Assembly: GCA_042408595.1 (NCBI GenBank)
Contig: JBHOQX010000044.1
Coordinates: 1-64,000, forward strand
Length of the DNA stretch: 64,000 bases
DNA from: JBHOQX01 sp042408595
Lineage (GTDB): Bacteria; Chloroflexota; Chloroflexia; Chloroflexales; Roseiflexaceae
Direction: 5' to 3'
The notes beneath the pieces were generated by a model. The model did no database searches. It was not told where the DNA came from and saw only the letters and a program-made list of their open reading frames with translations. This document shows positions 35,401 to 44,925 of this stretch, piece after piece. Within the stretch, counting starts at the first letter, position 1; the number at the start of each line of letters is the position of its first letter. The position numbers were made by a program, and so were the translations under genes.

Positions 35401-35864
35401 TGGCGCAATTGTACCTGGATAGCAGCGCCCTCGTAAAACGTTACGTCCGCGAGGCAGGTTCTACCTGGCTCCAGGCATTCCTGAGCGCGGGTCCCGGATA
35501 CACTGTCGCTACCAGCCGCCTCAGCATCGTCGAAGTTGTCAGCGCGCTCAACCGGCGCGTGCCCGATGGCAGCATTCCGCCGATGGACCACATCACTTTG
35601 CGGGATGATGTTCTAGTGCTCTGCCGGCGGGAGTATCGCATCGTCCCCGTCGCGGCCGCGCTGCTTGGCCGGGCGAGAGCGCTGCTCGAACGCCATCCCC
35701 GACGCGCCTGCGACGCGCTGCATCTCGCCTCAGCCCTCGCCGCCACCGGCCGCCTCATCGTCGCCGGCCAGCCCGTGCTGGCGTTCCTGGTGGCTGATGG
35801 CCGCCTGCTTGCCGCGGCGTCCGCTGAGGGGTTGCCGGTCGACCATCCGGAGCAGCAGCCCTGA
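35400..35864 (+). CDS. PIN-domain ribonuclease toxin (VapC family)
   Basis: A 154-residue PIN domain. Acidic metal-binding residues are visible as Asp in YLDSSALVKRYV (about residue 7), Glu in STVRLSIVE-type SRLSIVEVVSAL (about 45) and Asp in ACDALHLASAL (about 105), the standard VapC order. VapC toxins cleave tRNA or rRNA. ATG 35400 overlaps the antitoxin stop, the typical coupled layout. Because the antitoxin frame is broken, this toxin may be inactive, unregulated, or the break may be an error. Confidence 0.8.
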   Translation: MAQLYLDSSALVKRYVREAGSTWLQAFLSAGPGYTVATSRLSIVEVVSALNRRVPDGSIPPMDHITLRDDVLVLCRREYRIVPVAAALLGRARALLERHPRRACDALHLASALAATGRLIVAGQPVLAFLVADGRLLAAASAEGLPVDHPEQQP

Positions 35865-35879
35865 CGACAAGGAGCGCGT

Positions 35880-38800
35880 GTGCGCGTTCTCCGCTGGCTT
35901 GGGACGATCTGGATTGCGCTGTTGGCCGTGGCGGTTGCCGCCGCCGGGCTGGCGCTGCTCGCCCGCTTCGCGCTGCCCCTGCTCCCCGGCGCGCCCCCGG
36001 CGCTGCACGGCACGACGCCCGCCACCGGCGCAGCCGATGTGCCGCCGCGCACCACGATCACGCTGCGCTTCAGCGAGCCGATGAACCCGCCGAGCGTGGC
36101 GCGGGCGCTGCGGCTGGAGCCGCCGGCGCCAGCCGCCCTGGCGTGGGATGCCGCCCGGACGACGCTCACGATCTCGCCGACCGCGCCGCTCGCGCCGGAC
36201 ACCACGTACACGCTGACCGTCGGCGCAACGGCGCAAAGCCGCCTGTTCCGCCCGCTCGCCGCGCCGGCGGTTGTGCGCTTCCGTACCGCGCCCGCCCCCG
36301 CCGTAGTCGTGGCGCTCCCTCCGGACGGCGCGCGCGATGTGCCGCCGGACCAGCCGATTGTGCTGCGCTTCAGCCGCCCGATCGTGCCGCCGGACCGGAT
36401 CGGCGCGGCGCGCCCACTGCCGGAGCTGCGCTTTGATCCGCCGCTTGACGGCCAGGCGACCTGGTTGAGCCCGACGACCGCGCTCTTCCGCCCGGATACA
36501 CCGCTGCGCCCCGGCACCCGGTATGTCGCCACGCTCGATGCCGCGCTGGCCGACCTGGCAGGGACGCGGCTCGACCGGCCGTTCTCGTGGAGCTTCAGCA
36601 CCCCCGCGCCGACGGTGCGCGCCGTCGCGCCGGTCGATGCCGCGCGCAACATCAGCCCGCGCGCGCCGCTGGTCATGCACCTCTCGCAGCCGTTCGACCC
36701 GGACGCGATCCAGGCCAGCCTCACGATCAGCCCGACGATCGCCGGTAGCGTCGCGGCGCAGACCCTCCCCGACGCGACGCAGGTGATCACCTTTACGCCG
36801 GCCGGCGGCTGGCGACCCAACACGACCTACCGTGCCGAACTACGCCCCGGCCCGATCCCGCCCGGCGGCAATCTACCGCTGGCCGCGCCGGTGCGCTGGA
36901 GCTTCGAGACGGCGCCGGAGCCGCGGCTGATCGGGCAGTTCCCCGGCGCGGGGCAGGCGCTCCCGACCGGGCAGGAGATCCGCCTGATTTTCAACACGCC
37001 GGTCGATCCTGAGTCGTTGCGCAAGGCGTTGCGCTTCACGCCGCCCGCCGGCGAGGTGCAGGTGACAGCGAGCGATACCGAGGCGCGCATCCGCGCCACG
37101 CTCCGCCCGGCGACCAGTTATACCCTGACCGTGGAGGCGAGCGCGACCGATCTGCTCGGGACGCCACTCGGGCGGGCGACGGCGCTGCCGTTGCGCACCG
37201 CGCCAGCCGCGCCCGCGCTCGACCTGCCGGAGATCCCCGGCCATGTCGCGACGCTCGCCCCGGGCACGCCGGGCATTCTGATGCGGCGGGTGAACCTGAC
37301 CGGGCTGACCTTCGACCTGTACCGGCTGGATGAGGCGACGGCGGTGCGGACGCTCGATTTCCGCCCCGACGATTGGGCTGGCTTCAGCCCGGAGCGCTAC
37401 GGCCAGGCGCTGGTGCGCTCGTGGACCGCGCGCCTGGCCGATCCGCCGGACGCGCCCGCCGAGTCGCGCGAGCCGCTGGCCGGGGCGGCGCCGCTGGAGG
37501 CCGGCATCTACTACCTGCGCGTGCGCACAGCGGAGGGGCCGCGCGCCGATGCGCTGCTGTTCGTCTCGCCCATCCGCCTGCTGTTGCAGCGCAGCGGCGC
37601 GATGCTGCTGATCTGGGCCGTCGACAGGGCGGGCGCACCGCGCGCCGGCCTACCGGTGACGCTCTACCAGGATGGTGTGCTGATTGGGCGCGGTACGACC
37701 GATGCCGGCGGGCGCTGGCTCGTGCCGCAGCCAGGGGGCGACCCGCGGCGGCCCTACCTGGCCCTGGCGGCAGGCGACGCTCCCGGCGTGGCGAGCAGCG
37801 CCTGGGCTGGCCCGTCGAGCCTGGAGCCGCTGCCACGCCGGGCGTTCCTGATGACCGACCGGGCGGCCTACGCGCCGGGCGAGCCGGTCGCCGTGGCCGG
37901 GTTCGTGCGGGGTACAGGCGACCCGCCACGCGCCGCGGCGCTGGCGCTGATCCGGGCCGCCACCGGCGAGCGTGTGGCCGCTCTGAGGCTGCTGCTCCCG
38001 CCGAGCGGGGTGCTGAGCGGGACGCTCACGCTGCCGCGCACTGCCGCGCCGGGCACATACCTGGCGACGGCGGAGGTCGCCGGGCCGCGGGTGACGGCCC
38101 CGCTGCGGGTAGCGCCGCCGCCGGACGCGCCGCTGCGGCTGGCGATCAGCGGGCCGGCGGAGACGCCGGCGGATGCGCCGGTGGCACTGACGGTGGCCGC
38201 CGCGGGGCCGGCCGGGCTGCCGCTGGCCGGCGTGCCGGTCTCCTGGACGCTGACGGCCGAGCCGGCGGCGTTTGCTGTGCCGGAGGGCTACATCGCCGGG
38301 GACGACGAGCGCGTGGCGCCGCCGGCCGCGCCGCGCGCCGGGGCCGGCGTGACCGGCTCCGACGGGCGGCTGGTGCTCGTGCTGAGCGATACACTGCAGC
38401 TGGACGAGCCGCTGCGGTACCGCCTGGAGGCCCACGCGGCGCTGCCGGATGGGCCGGCCGCCGCGGCGACGCATGTCTACCGCCTCGTGCCGGCCGGCGT
38501 CGTGCCGGCGCTACGGCTGCCGAGCCGGCTGCTGGAGACGGGCCGCCCGGCGGAGATCGAGGTGCTGGCATTGGATGCCGGGGGCCAGCCGGCGCCGGGC
38601 GCGCCGCTGCGGGTCGAGGCGATCCGGCGTGTCTGGCCGCCCGGCGCGGCCCCTGGCGACCCGCCGCGCGAGGAGCGGGTGCTGACGCGGGCGCTGCGCG
38701 CCGGGCCGGACGGGCGGGCGACGCTGCGGCTGGCGCTGGCCGCCCCGGGCGAGCACCGGCTGATCGTCAGCGCTGGCGGCGCGGCCCGGCGCGCGGCAGC

Positions 38801-41285
38801 CGCCGCGACGGTCTGGGTGGCCGGGCCAGGCTTCGACGGGTGGCGGCCGGCGGCGCCGGGGCAGGCCCGCCTGATCGCCGACCGCGACGCCTACCGCCCC
38901 GGCGAGACAGCGCGCCTGCTGGCCGCGCCGGGCGTCGCGGAGGGCGCGGCGCTGCTGGCGCTGCGGGCCGGCGAGACGCTGACGGGGACGCTCCGCCCGA
39001 TCCGTGCCGGCGAGGTGTTGACGGCGACGCTGCCGGCGACCGATGCGCCCGCCGCCGCCGTGGGGGTGGGGCTGCTGGGGCGCGACGAGGCCCGGGCGGC
39101 CCAGGGCGTGCTGCCGCTGACCGGCGGCGGGCGCGCGCTGACGCTGACGCTTGCCGCCGACCAGGCCAGCTACGCGCCCGGCGCGACGGCGGTGCTGACC
39201 GTGACGGCGCGCGGGGCGGATGGCAGCCCGGCCCCCGCCGACCTGATCCTGAGCGTGGTCCCCGCCGCAAGCGCGCCCGCGACCGATCTGCCGGCGGCCT
39301 TCGCCGGAGCGCCGCCGCCGCCGATCGCGACGGCACTCGGGCCCGGACGCGCGGGACCGGACAGCCCCCTTGCGCTGCCGGGGCCGCCGGCATCCCCTGA
39401 CTGTGGCGGCATGGCAGCGCCCATCCTCTGGCGGCCCGGCCTGCGCATCGGTACGGGCGGATCCTTCACAACAACGATCACCATGCCGTCGGAGCCTGTC
39501 CGCCTGCTGGCGCTGGCCTGGGCGGTGGGCGAGCCGGGCGGGGCGGCGCAGGCGGCGCTGCCGCTCGAAGTGCGCCGCCCGGTGTCGCTGGAGTTGCTGG
39601 CGCCGGCGTTGCTGCGGGCCGGCGACCGGTTCGAGCTCGCGGCGCGGCTGCGCAATGGCGGCCCGACGACACAGGCGATCACGCTGACGCTCGCGACCGA
39701 GGGGGTGGCGCTGGCGGCGGGCGCAGACGGTACGGCGCGGGTGAGCATCCCGCCCGGCGAGGAAGTAGCGGTGCGCTGGCCGGCGCTGGCCGGGCCGGAG
39801 GGGCGCGCCCACGTGACGCTTCACGCCGCGCCGGATGCCGGGGCGCCGTTCGCGGCGGCGCGGATGGTCGAGATTCTGCCGCGCAGCGTGGCGGAGTTGG
39901 CGGGCGGCGGCGCGCTGGCGGAGGGAAGCGCAAGCGCGGCGATCGCGCTGCCGGCGGGCGCCAGGCCAGGGGTGCTGACGGTGGAAGTCGCGCCATCGGC
40001 GCGGGCGCTGGCGCGGGCGGTCGCGGCCGACCTGGCGCTGCGCCCGGCGCACAGCACGCTGGACGACGCCGGGATTCTGCTGATCGGCGCGGCGCTGAGC
40101 GAGACGCTGACGCTGGCCCCGGATGCGGTGGCGCGGCTGGAGGCAGGGCAGCACGCGGATGGGGGCTGGGGCTGGTGGCCGGCGGCGCCATCGGAGCCGC
40201 GGGCGACGCTGGCGGCGCTGGAGGCGCTGGCGCGGGCCCGGGCGGCGGGGGTGCCGGTGCGCGCCGCGACCGTCGAACGCGGGCTGGATGCGCTGGACGC
40301 GTTCAACCAGACAGCCGACGCGCCGGAGCTGCGCGCCTGGGCGGCCTATGTGCGCGGGCTGCTCGGGGCGGCGCTTCCACCAACGGCGCCGCCGGACGAC
40401 GCGGCGGCGCTGGCCTACGCGCTGCTGGGGCAGCCGCCGGGCGCGGCGGCGCTGGCGGACCGGTTGGAGCAGCTGGCGGAGCGCGACGAGCGCGGCGCCT
40501 ACTGGCCGGCGAGCGCAGCGGGCGACCCGGTCAGCACGACCGGCCTGGCGCTGCTGGCGCTGGAGCGGCAGCGCCCGGAGAGTGCGACGATCGGGCCGGC
40601 CCGCCGCTGGCTGGCCGCGGCGCTCCGCCCCGGCGGGTGGGGGGATGGGCTGGCGAGCGCCCGGGCGCTGGCCGGCTTGGCGGCAAGCGAGCCGGCGGGC
40701 GCAGGCGCGGGATACCGCGTGACGCTGAACGGTGTGGAGCTGGCGCGCGAGCCGGCGGCAGCGGGCGCGCCGGCGACTGTCCGCCGTGCGAGCGTGCCGC
40801 TGGCACGGCTCCAGGCGATGAACACGCTGGCGATGAGCGGGACGGGGTACCTCGCCTGGCGGCTGGCCGGGGCCGCGCCGGATGCGCCGCAGCCGGCGGG
40901 CGGGATCGCCCTGTTGCGCGAGTACCTCGACCCGGCGACCGGGCGGGCGCTGACGGAGCAGGTGCTGCGGCCAGGGCAGATCGTGCGGGTGCGGCTGACG
41001 GCGGTGGTCGAGACGCCACAGCGGGCGGTGCTGGTGGAGGATGCCCTGCCAGGTGGGGCGGGGCTGCTGGCAGCCTGGGGCGGCCCGCTGGCGTTCGCGG
41101 GCAGCGCGCCGGGGCGGCTGCTGTTCGCGGCGGCAGCACTCGCGCCCGGAGCGTACCAGCAGAGCTACCTGGTGCAGATCGGCGCGGCGGGCAGCTTCTA
41201 CGCGCCCGCGCCCACCGCTCAGGCTAGGGATGGCCCGATGGCCCGCGGCAACAGCGCCCTGCTGGAGGTTGGAGTGCGGGAATGA
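35880..41285 (+). CDS. Alpha-2-macroglobulin-like giant with Ig-like (Big_5) repeats, thioester missing
   Basis: An 1801-residue secreted or membrane-anchored protein: one N-terminal hydrophobic helix (about 7-30), four Big_5-type Ig-like repeats (about 45-440; each with a VPP..P..LRFS..P motif), macroglobulin MG domains (TDRAAYAPGEPVAVAGFVRG about 660; IADRDAYRPGETARLLA about 1000), the A2M core (GSFTTTITMPSEPVRLLALAW about 1195) and an alpha-helical thioester-domain-like region (about 1380-1650; GQHADGGWGWWP). The reactive CGEQ/CLEQ motif is absent and the only cysteine I see is near residue 1174, so covalent protease trapping is unlikely. GTG 35880 follows AAGGAG. It may bind proteases or act as a surface adhesin. 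Confidence 0.82.
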   Translation: MRVLRWLGTIWIALLAVAVAAAGLALLARFALPLLPGAPPALHGTTPATGAADVPPRTTITLRFSEPMNPPSVARALRLEPPAPAALAWDAARTTLTISPTAPLAPDTTYTLTVGATAQSRLFRPLAAPAVVRFRTAPAPAVVVALPPDGARDVPPDQPIVLRFSRPIVPPDRIGAARPLPELRFDPPLDGQATWLSPTTALFRPDTPLRPGTRYVATLDAALADLAGTRLDRPFSWSFSTPAPTVRAVAPVDAARNISPRAPLVMHLSQPFDPDAIQASLTISPTIAGSVAAQTLPDATQVITFTPAGGWRPNTTYRAELRPGPIPPGGNLPLAAPVRWSFETAPEPRLIGQFPGAGQALPTGQEIRLIFNTPVDPESLRKALRFTPPAGEVQVTASDTEARIRATLRPATSYTLTVEASATDLLGTPLGRATALPLRTAPAAPALDLPEIPGHVATLAPGTPGILMRRVNLTGLTFDLYRLDEATAVRTLDFRPDDWAGFSPERYGQALVRSWTARLADPPDAPAESREPLAGAAPLEAGIYYLRVRTAEGPRADALLFVSPIRLLLQRSGAMLLIWAVDRAGAPRAGLPVTLYQDGVLIGRGTTDAGGRWLVPQPGGDPRRPYLALAAGDAPGVASSAWAGPSSLEPLPRRAFLMTDRAAYAPGEPVAVAGFVRGTGDPPRAAALALIRAATGERVAALRLLLPPSGVLSGTLTLPRTAAPGTYLATAEVAGPRVTAPLRVAPPPDAPLRLAISGPAETPADAPVALTVAAAGPAGLPLAGVPVSWTLTAEPAAFAVPEGYIAGDDERVAPPAAPRAGAGVTGSDGRLVLVLSDTLQLDEPLRYRLEAHAALPDGPAAAATHVYRLVPAGVVPALRLPSRLLETGRPAEIEVLALDAGGQPAPGAPLRVEAIRRVWPPGAAPGDPPREERVLTRALRAGPDGRATLRLALAAPGEHRLIVSAGGAARRAAAAATVWVAGPGFDGWRPAAPGQARLIADRDAYRPGETARLLAAPGVAEGAALLALRAGETLTGTLRPIRAGEVLTATLPATDAPAAAVGVGLLGRDEARAAQGVLPLTGGGRALTLTLAADQASYAPGATAVLTVTARGADGSPAPADLILSVVPAASAPATDLPAAFAGAPPPPIATALGPGRAGPDSPLALPGPPASPDCGGMAAPILWRPGLRIGTGGSFTTTITMPSEPVRLLALAWAVGEPGGAAQAALPLEVRRPVSLELLAPALLRAGDRFELAARLRNGGPTTQAITLTLATEGVALAAGADGTARVSIPPGEEVAVRWPALAGPEGRAHVTLHAAPDAGAPFAAARMVEILPRSVAELAGGGALAEGSASAAIALPAGARPGVLTVEVAPSARALARAVAADLALRPAHSTLDDAGILLIGAALSETLTLAPDAVARLEAGQHADGGWGWWPAAPSEPRATLAALEALARARAAGVPVRAATVERGLDALDAFNQTADAPELRAWAAYVRGLLGAALPPTAPPDDAAALAYALLGQPPGAAALADRLEQLAERDERGAYWPASAAGDPVSTTGLALLALERQRPESATIGPARRWLAAALRPGGWGDGLASARALAGLAASEPAGAGAGYRVTLNGVELAREPAAAGAPATVRRASVPLARLQAMNTLAMSGTGYLAWRLAGAAPDAPQPAGGIALLREYLDPATGRALTEQVLRPGQIVRVRLTAVVETPQRAVLVEDALPGGAGLLAAWGGPLAFAGSAPGRLLFAAAALAPGAYQQSYLVQIGAAGSFYAPAPTAQARDGPMARGNSALLEVGVRE

Positions 41286-41307
41286 GAAAACTGTCAGCCG
41301 CGCCGTC

Positions 41308-41336
41308 TCGACAGCCGCGCGCCCGGCCGCTATAAT
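41308..41336 (+). promoter_or_regulatory. Promoter before the glycosidase gene
   Basis: TCGACA (41308-41313), a 17-bp spacer and a consensus TATAAT (41331-41336) lie 126 bp before the GTG start. Confidence 0.6.
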
Positions 41337-41461
41337 CGTCCGTGTGGGCGGCGAACGCCGGAGGGCGGGCCGGCGGATCGCATGGCCGGATCGCCATCCA
41401 CACGCCGGCTCACCCATCCATCGTACATCGCGCCATCCGTTCACCATCGCCCGGAGCGCAC

Positions 41462-43243
41462 GTGCGACGCCATCTTCGCCTCAACCTGCTCCTGTTCGCG
41501 CTACTGCTCACGCTGGTCGCCGCGCCGCACGCCGGGCTGGCGTCGCCCGGCAGGCCACCCGCCATGCCTGCCGCGCTCGATGCGCGCCCGCTGGGTCTGA
41601 ATACCCACCTCGCCAGCCGCTATCCAGATGCAGCGACGATGGCTGTGCCCGCCGCCGCGGCGGCGGAGAGCGGGGCTGGCTGGGCGCGCGAAGACATCCA
41701 CTGGTACCGTATCCAGCCGACCCCCGGCACGTGGGACTGGAGCTACACCGACGCGGCATTCCGCGAATTGCTGGCCCGCAACCTCCAGATCGTCGGCGTG
41801 TTGGGCCACCCGCCCGGCTGGGCCACGCCGGAGCCGGGCGACCTGCCCGGTGAGAACTCGTTCTTCGCGCCCGACCCGCAGCGCTTCGCCGCCTTCGCGC
41901 AGGAGGTCGTGCGGCGCTACGGCGCCTATGTCCATCACTGGGAGATCTGGAACGAGCCGGACAACGCGCTCTTCTGGCGCCCGGCGCCCGACCCGCGGGC
42001 CTACGCCGCGCTGCTGGCGCAGACGGCGGCGGCGATCCGGGGCGTGGACCCGCGCGCGACGATCATCCTCGGCGGCATCAACCCGTTCGACACCGACTTC
42101 CTGCGGCAGATCGCCGAGGCCGGCGCCTGGGCGAACTTCGACGTGCTCGCCATCCACCCCTACGTCGATCCGGCCACGCCGGAGGCCGGGCGGCTGGACG
42201 CCGCAGCCGATGGGGTGCGGGCGCTGCTGGCGCGCTATGGCGAGCGCCCGATCTGGGCGACCGAGCTGGGGTGGTCGAGCGGGGCGAGCGACCGCGGCGA
42301 GACGCGGGTAAGCGAGCAGGAGCAGGCCGATTATCTGGTGCGGGCGACGCTGCTGCTGCTGCGGTCGGGCGTCGAGCGGGTGTTCTGGTATGCGCTGAAG
42401 GACGACCCCGGCAACGCCTACGGCCTGGTGCCCTACGGCGCGGGCCGGCTGGACTACAGCGGGCGCAAGCCGGCGTTCCTGGCGTTTCGCACCTTGGGGC
42501 GGGTTCTCGGCGGCGCGCGCCTGGAAGGAATGCGCGATCTGTTCACCCGCACGGTGGCGCTGGACTTCGCCCAACCCGGGGTGTGGTACCGCGGCGCGGA
42601 CCAGGCGCGCGGCAGCTTCACGCCGGCCGAGGGGCGCGACGGCCGCCCGGCGATGACGTTGCGCTATACCTTCGCCAGCGTCGGCAACGAGTATGTCGCC
42701 TTCACCCGCGCCGCGGCCGCGCCGATCGCCGGCCGCCCGGCCGCGCTGGGCCTGTGGGTGAACGGCGACGGCTCCGGCAACACGCTGAAGCTGCGCCTGC
42801 GCGACGCCGAGGGCGAGCTGCTCCAGTTCACCCTCGGCGCGGTCGGCGCGCCCGGCTGGGCCTTTCTGCAGGCCCCGATCACCGGCGTTGTGCCGGCGTG
42901 GGACCGGCTGAGCCCCGGTAACGGGCGGGTGGACTACCCCGTGCATCTGGAGTCGATCGTGCTCGACGACGCGCCGGACAGCTTCATCGGCAGTGGGGCG
43001 CTCGATGTCGAGGATCTGACGGCGATCAACGGGCCCGAGGCGTATGACATCCAGCTCCGGCGCGGCGATGGGGCGGCGGACGTGCTGTGGGCCCCGGGCG
43101 GGGTGCGGGCGCGGCTGCCGCTCGCCGGGGCGCGGGCACGCATCATCGGGCGGGATGGGGAGGCGCAGGTGTTGCCGCTGAGCGACGGCGGGCTGACGCT
43201 CGACCTGGGGCCGTCGCCGGTGTATGTGCGTGCGGCCCCTTGA
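41462..43243 (+). CDS. Secreted clan GH-A glycosidase (GH39/GH5-like) with C-terminal beta domain
   Basis: A 593-residue exported protein. A signal peptide (RLNLLLFALLLTLVAAPHAGLA) is followed by a (beta/alpha)8 barrel with the acid/base Glu in WEIWNEPDNALF (about residue 166) and nucleophile Glu in WATELGWSSG (about 268), the clan GH-A pattern seen in GH39 xylosidases and related enzymes. The C-terminal third (about 385-590) is beta-rich and may bind carbohydrate. GTG 41462 follows a GGAG site. It acts outside the cell on plant or microbial glycans; the substrate cannot be set from sequence. Confidence 0.8.
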   Translation: MRRHLRLNLLLFALLLTLVAAPHAGLASPGRPPAMPAALDARPLGLNTHLASRYPDAATMAVPAAAAAESGAGWAREDIHWYRIQPTPGTWDWSYTDAAFRELLARNLQIVGVLGHPPGWATPEPGDLPGENSFFAPDPQRFAAFAQEVVRRYGAYVHHWEIWNEPDNALFWRPAPDPRAYAALLAQTAAAIRGVDPRATIILGGINPFDTDFLRQIAEAGAWANFDVLAIHPYVDPATPEAGRLDAAADGVRALLARYGERPIWATELGWSSGASDRGETRVSEQEQADYLVRATLLLLRSGVERVFWYALKDDPGNAYGLVPYGAGRLDYSGRKPAFLAFRTLGRVLGGARLEGMRDLFTRTVALDFAQPGVWYRGADQARGSFTPAEGRDGRPAMTLRYTFASVGNEYVAFTRAAAAPIAGRPAALGLWVNGDGSGNTLKLRLRDAEGELLQFTLGAVGAPGWAFLQAPITGVVPAWDRLSPGNGRVDYPVHLESIVLDDAPDSFIGSGALDVEDLTAINGPEAYDIQLRRGDGAADVLWAPGGVRARLPLAGARARIIGRDGEAQVLPLSDGGLTLDLGPSPVYVRAAP

Positions 43244-43789
43244 TTCCAGGGCGATGTTGCCCGCGCGTGGCATGCCGGGCAGAGGATGGGCGAGCGTTCT
43301 CCGTCACGGTTGCCCACCCGGCATGCTACGCCATCGGCGCGCAGAATCACCTCTCAGAACCTCCACCTGGCCGTGCAGCTCCTCGGGCGCGAGGACCTCA
43401 GACGTAGATACATCAGAGCGATGTCGGCAACTGTGAGACGCGAGTCCGCTACGTGCGGGCGGCCGCCGCGAGTGTCGGGCGTCATGACGATGTATCGATC
43501 ACGGGCGACCGCCATGGCTGGCTCCGGGGCCTAGTGCAATTGCAGATTGTTGAGTGCGCTTGAAGGGACTGCAATGCCGATGCGATGCAATCATTCAATC
43601 GTGCACACACTGCTGCCTGCTTCAGCGCCAGGAGAAGCATTGCGACCATCGACGCAACGCTCACAACGAGCATACCAGATCGCCGCGCCCCTCCTCCGGC
43701 GCCTCCGGTACACTTGCCCCGGCATGCTATAATCTTCCCCACCGGAGGAAGGCCCCGGGCCGACAGTGATCGCCCTGGCCGCAGCGCCT
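43244..43789. other. Intergenic region with inverted repeat and extended -10 promoter
   Basis: 546 bp without a gene. A 10-bp inverted repeat (43270-43279 and 43317-43326, GCATGCCGGG) follows the glycosidase and could be a terminator or attenuator. TGC-TATAAT (43725-43733) is an extended -10 promoter for the HEAT-repeat gene. Confidence 0.5.
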
Positions 43790-44860
43790 ATGTTCGACCG
43801 TACCCTCTGGCGGCGCGCCATCGCGCGGCGCCTCGGCGACTTTGCCCGCAACCCACGGCAGGAGATCCAGCTCGCCGGCGCGCCGAGCGTGCTCGGCTAC
43901 CTGCTGACGCAAACCCTTGCACCGTTCCTCGAGACCTTCCAGCAGGAGCCGATCGCCGCCGTGCTCGCGCTGGCGGAGATCACACGCGGCCCCGGCGCGG
44001 ACCAGATCGTCCGCCGGGCGACACGCATCCAGTACCAGTCCGCGCCGCAGGTAGACCGCGAACTGCGCGCCAGCCGCGAGTTGCGCGCCGCCGCCGAGCA
44101 CCTGCTGGTGGAGTTGCAGACGATCCCGCTGGTGCGGCAGCAGCTCAATAGCACGCACGAGAGCTGGCTGCGTGCCGCGCTGGAGCGCGAACTGGACGCG
44201 TTTCCCGGTGAGTTCGCACAGCTCCGGCGCGTGGTGCGCGACCCGGCGTGGCAAGCGCGCTTCGAAGCGCTGCGGGCGCTGCGCGGCCGCCAGGGGCACT
44301 ACACTCCCGCCGATCTGGTGCTGATCCACGACGGCCTGGGCGACAGCGCGGCCCACGTGCGGGCGGCCGCCGCCCGCGCGCTCGGCAGTTTCGCCGGCGC
44401 GCCGCCGCCGCTGCTGGTGAAGACGCTCGTCCGCACCGCGCTGCACGATAGCGACGCCGAGACGCGCTTCGCCGGGGCACGGGCGCTTGGGCAGCTCCGG
44501 GCGCATATCACCACGCCGCACCTGCTCGACCAGCTCTCGGCCGGCCTGTTCGACGAGGACAGTTTCGTGCGCTCGGCAGCCGCGCTCGCGCTGGGCCAGC
44601 TCGGCGCGTACGCCGGCGCGCCACTGCTGGTGCGCAACCTCACCCGCCTGCTGGACGATCCCGACCCCTACGCGCGCGAAGCGGCCGCCCGGGCGCTCGG
44701 CGAGATCGGTGCGGCCGCCGCGACGCCCGAGGTGCTCGCCGCGCTGGCGCGGGCCGCAGAAAGCGACGAGGTCGCCGTGCACGAGGCCGCAACCGACGCC
44801 CTGGCGCGGCTGCGCGAGACCAACAGCCAGGCATCGCGACAGATCGAGGTCTCGGCGTAG
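43790..44860 (+). CDS. HEAT-repeat protein
   Basis: A 356-residue helical repeat protein (364 if GTG 43766 is used). From about residue 160 on, HEAT/PBS-lyase-like repeats are plain: DSAAHVRAAAARALGSFAG, DSDAETRFAGARALGQL, DEDSFVRSAAALALGQLG, DPDPYAREAAARALGEIG and ESDEVAVHEAATDALARL, spaced about 32-38 residues apart. The N-terminal part is helical without repeats. HEAT proteins are scaffolds or partners of other proteins; the job is unknown here. Confidence 0.8.
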   Translation: MFDRTLWRRAIARRLGDFARNPRQEIQLAGAPSVLGYLLTQTLAPFLETFQQEPIAAVLALAEITRGPGADQIVRRATRIQYQSAPQVDRELRASRELRAAAEHLLVELQTIPLVRQQLNSTHESWLRAALERELDAFPGEFAQLRRVVRDPAWQARFEALRALRGRQGHYTPADLVLIHDGLGDSAAHVRAAAARALGSFAGAPPPLLVKTLVRTALHDSDAETRFAGARALGQLRAHITTPHLLDQLSAGLFDEDSFVRSAAALALGQLGAYAGAPLLVRNLTRLLDDPDPYAREAAARALGEIGAAAATPEVLAALARAAESDEVAVHEAATDALARLRETNSQASRQIEVSA

Positions 44861-44925
44861 GGCTTGCGGCGAGGCCCCGGCGAACCGCAGGCGGCGGGAT
44901 CCGGCGCGCCTCCCCGGATCCGGGA

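Noticed and set aside
38511..41447. Long antisense open frame (978 codons) opposite the macroglobulin-like gene
   Set aside because: Extreme Arg/Pro/Gln composition typical of antisense frames in high-GC DNA, no domain, no ribosome site.
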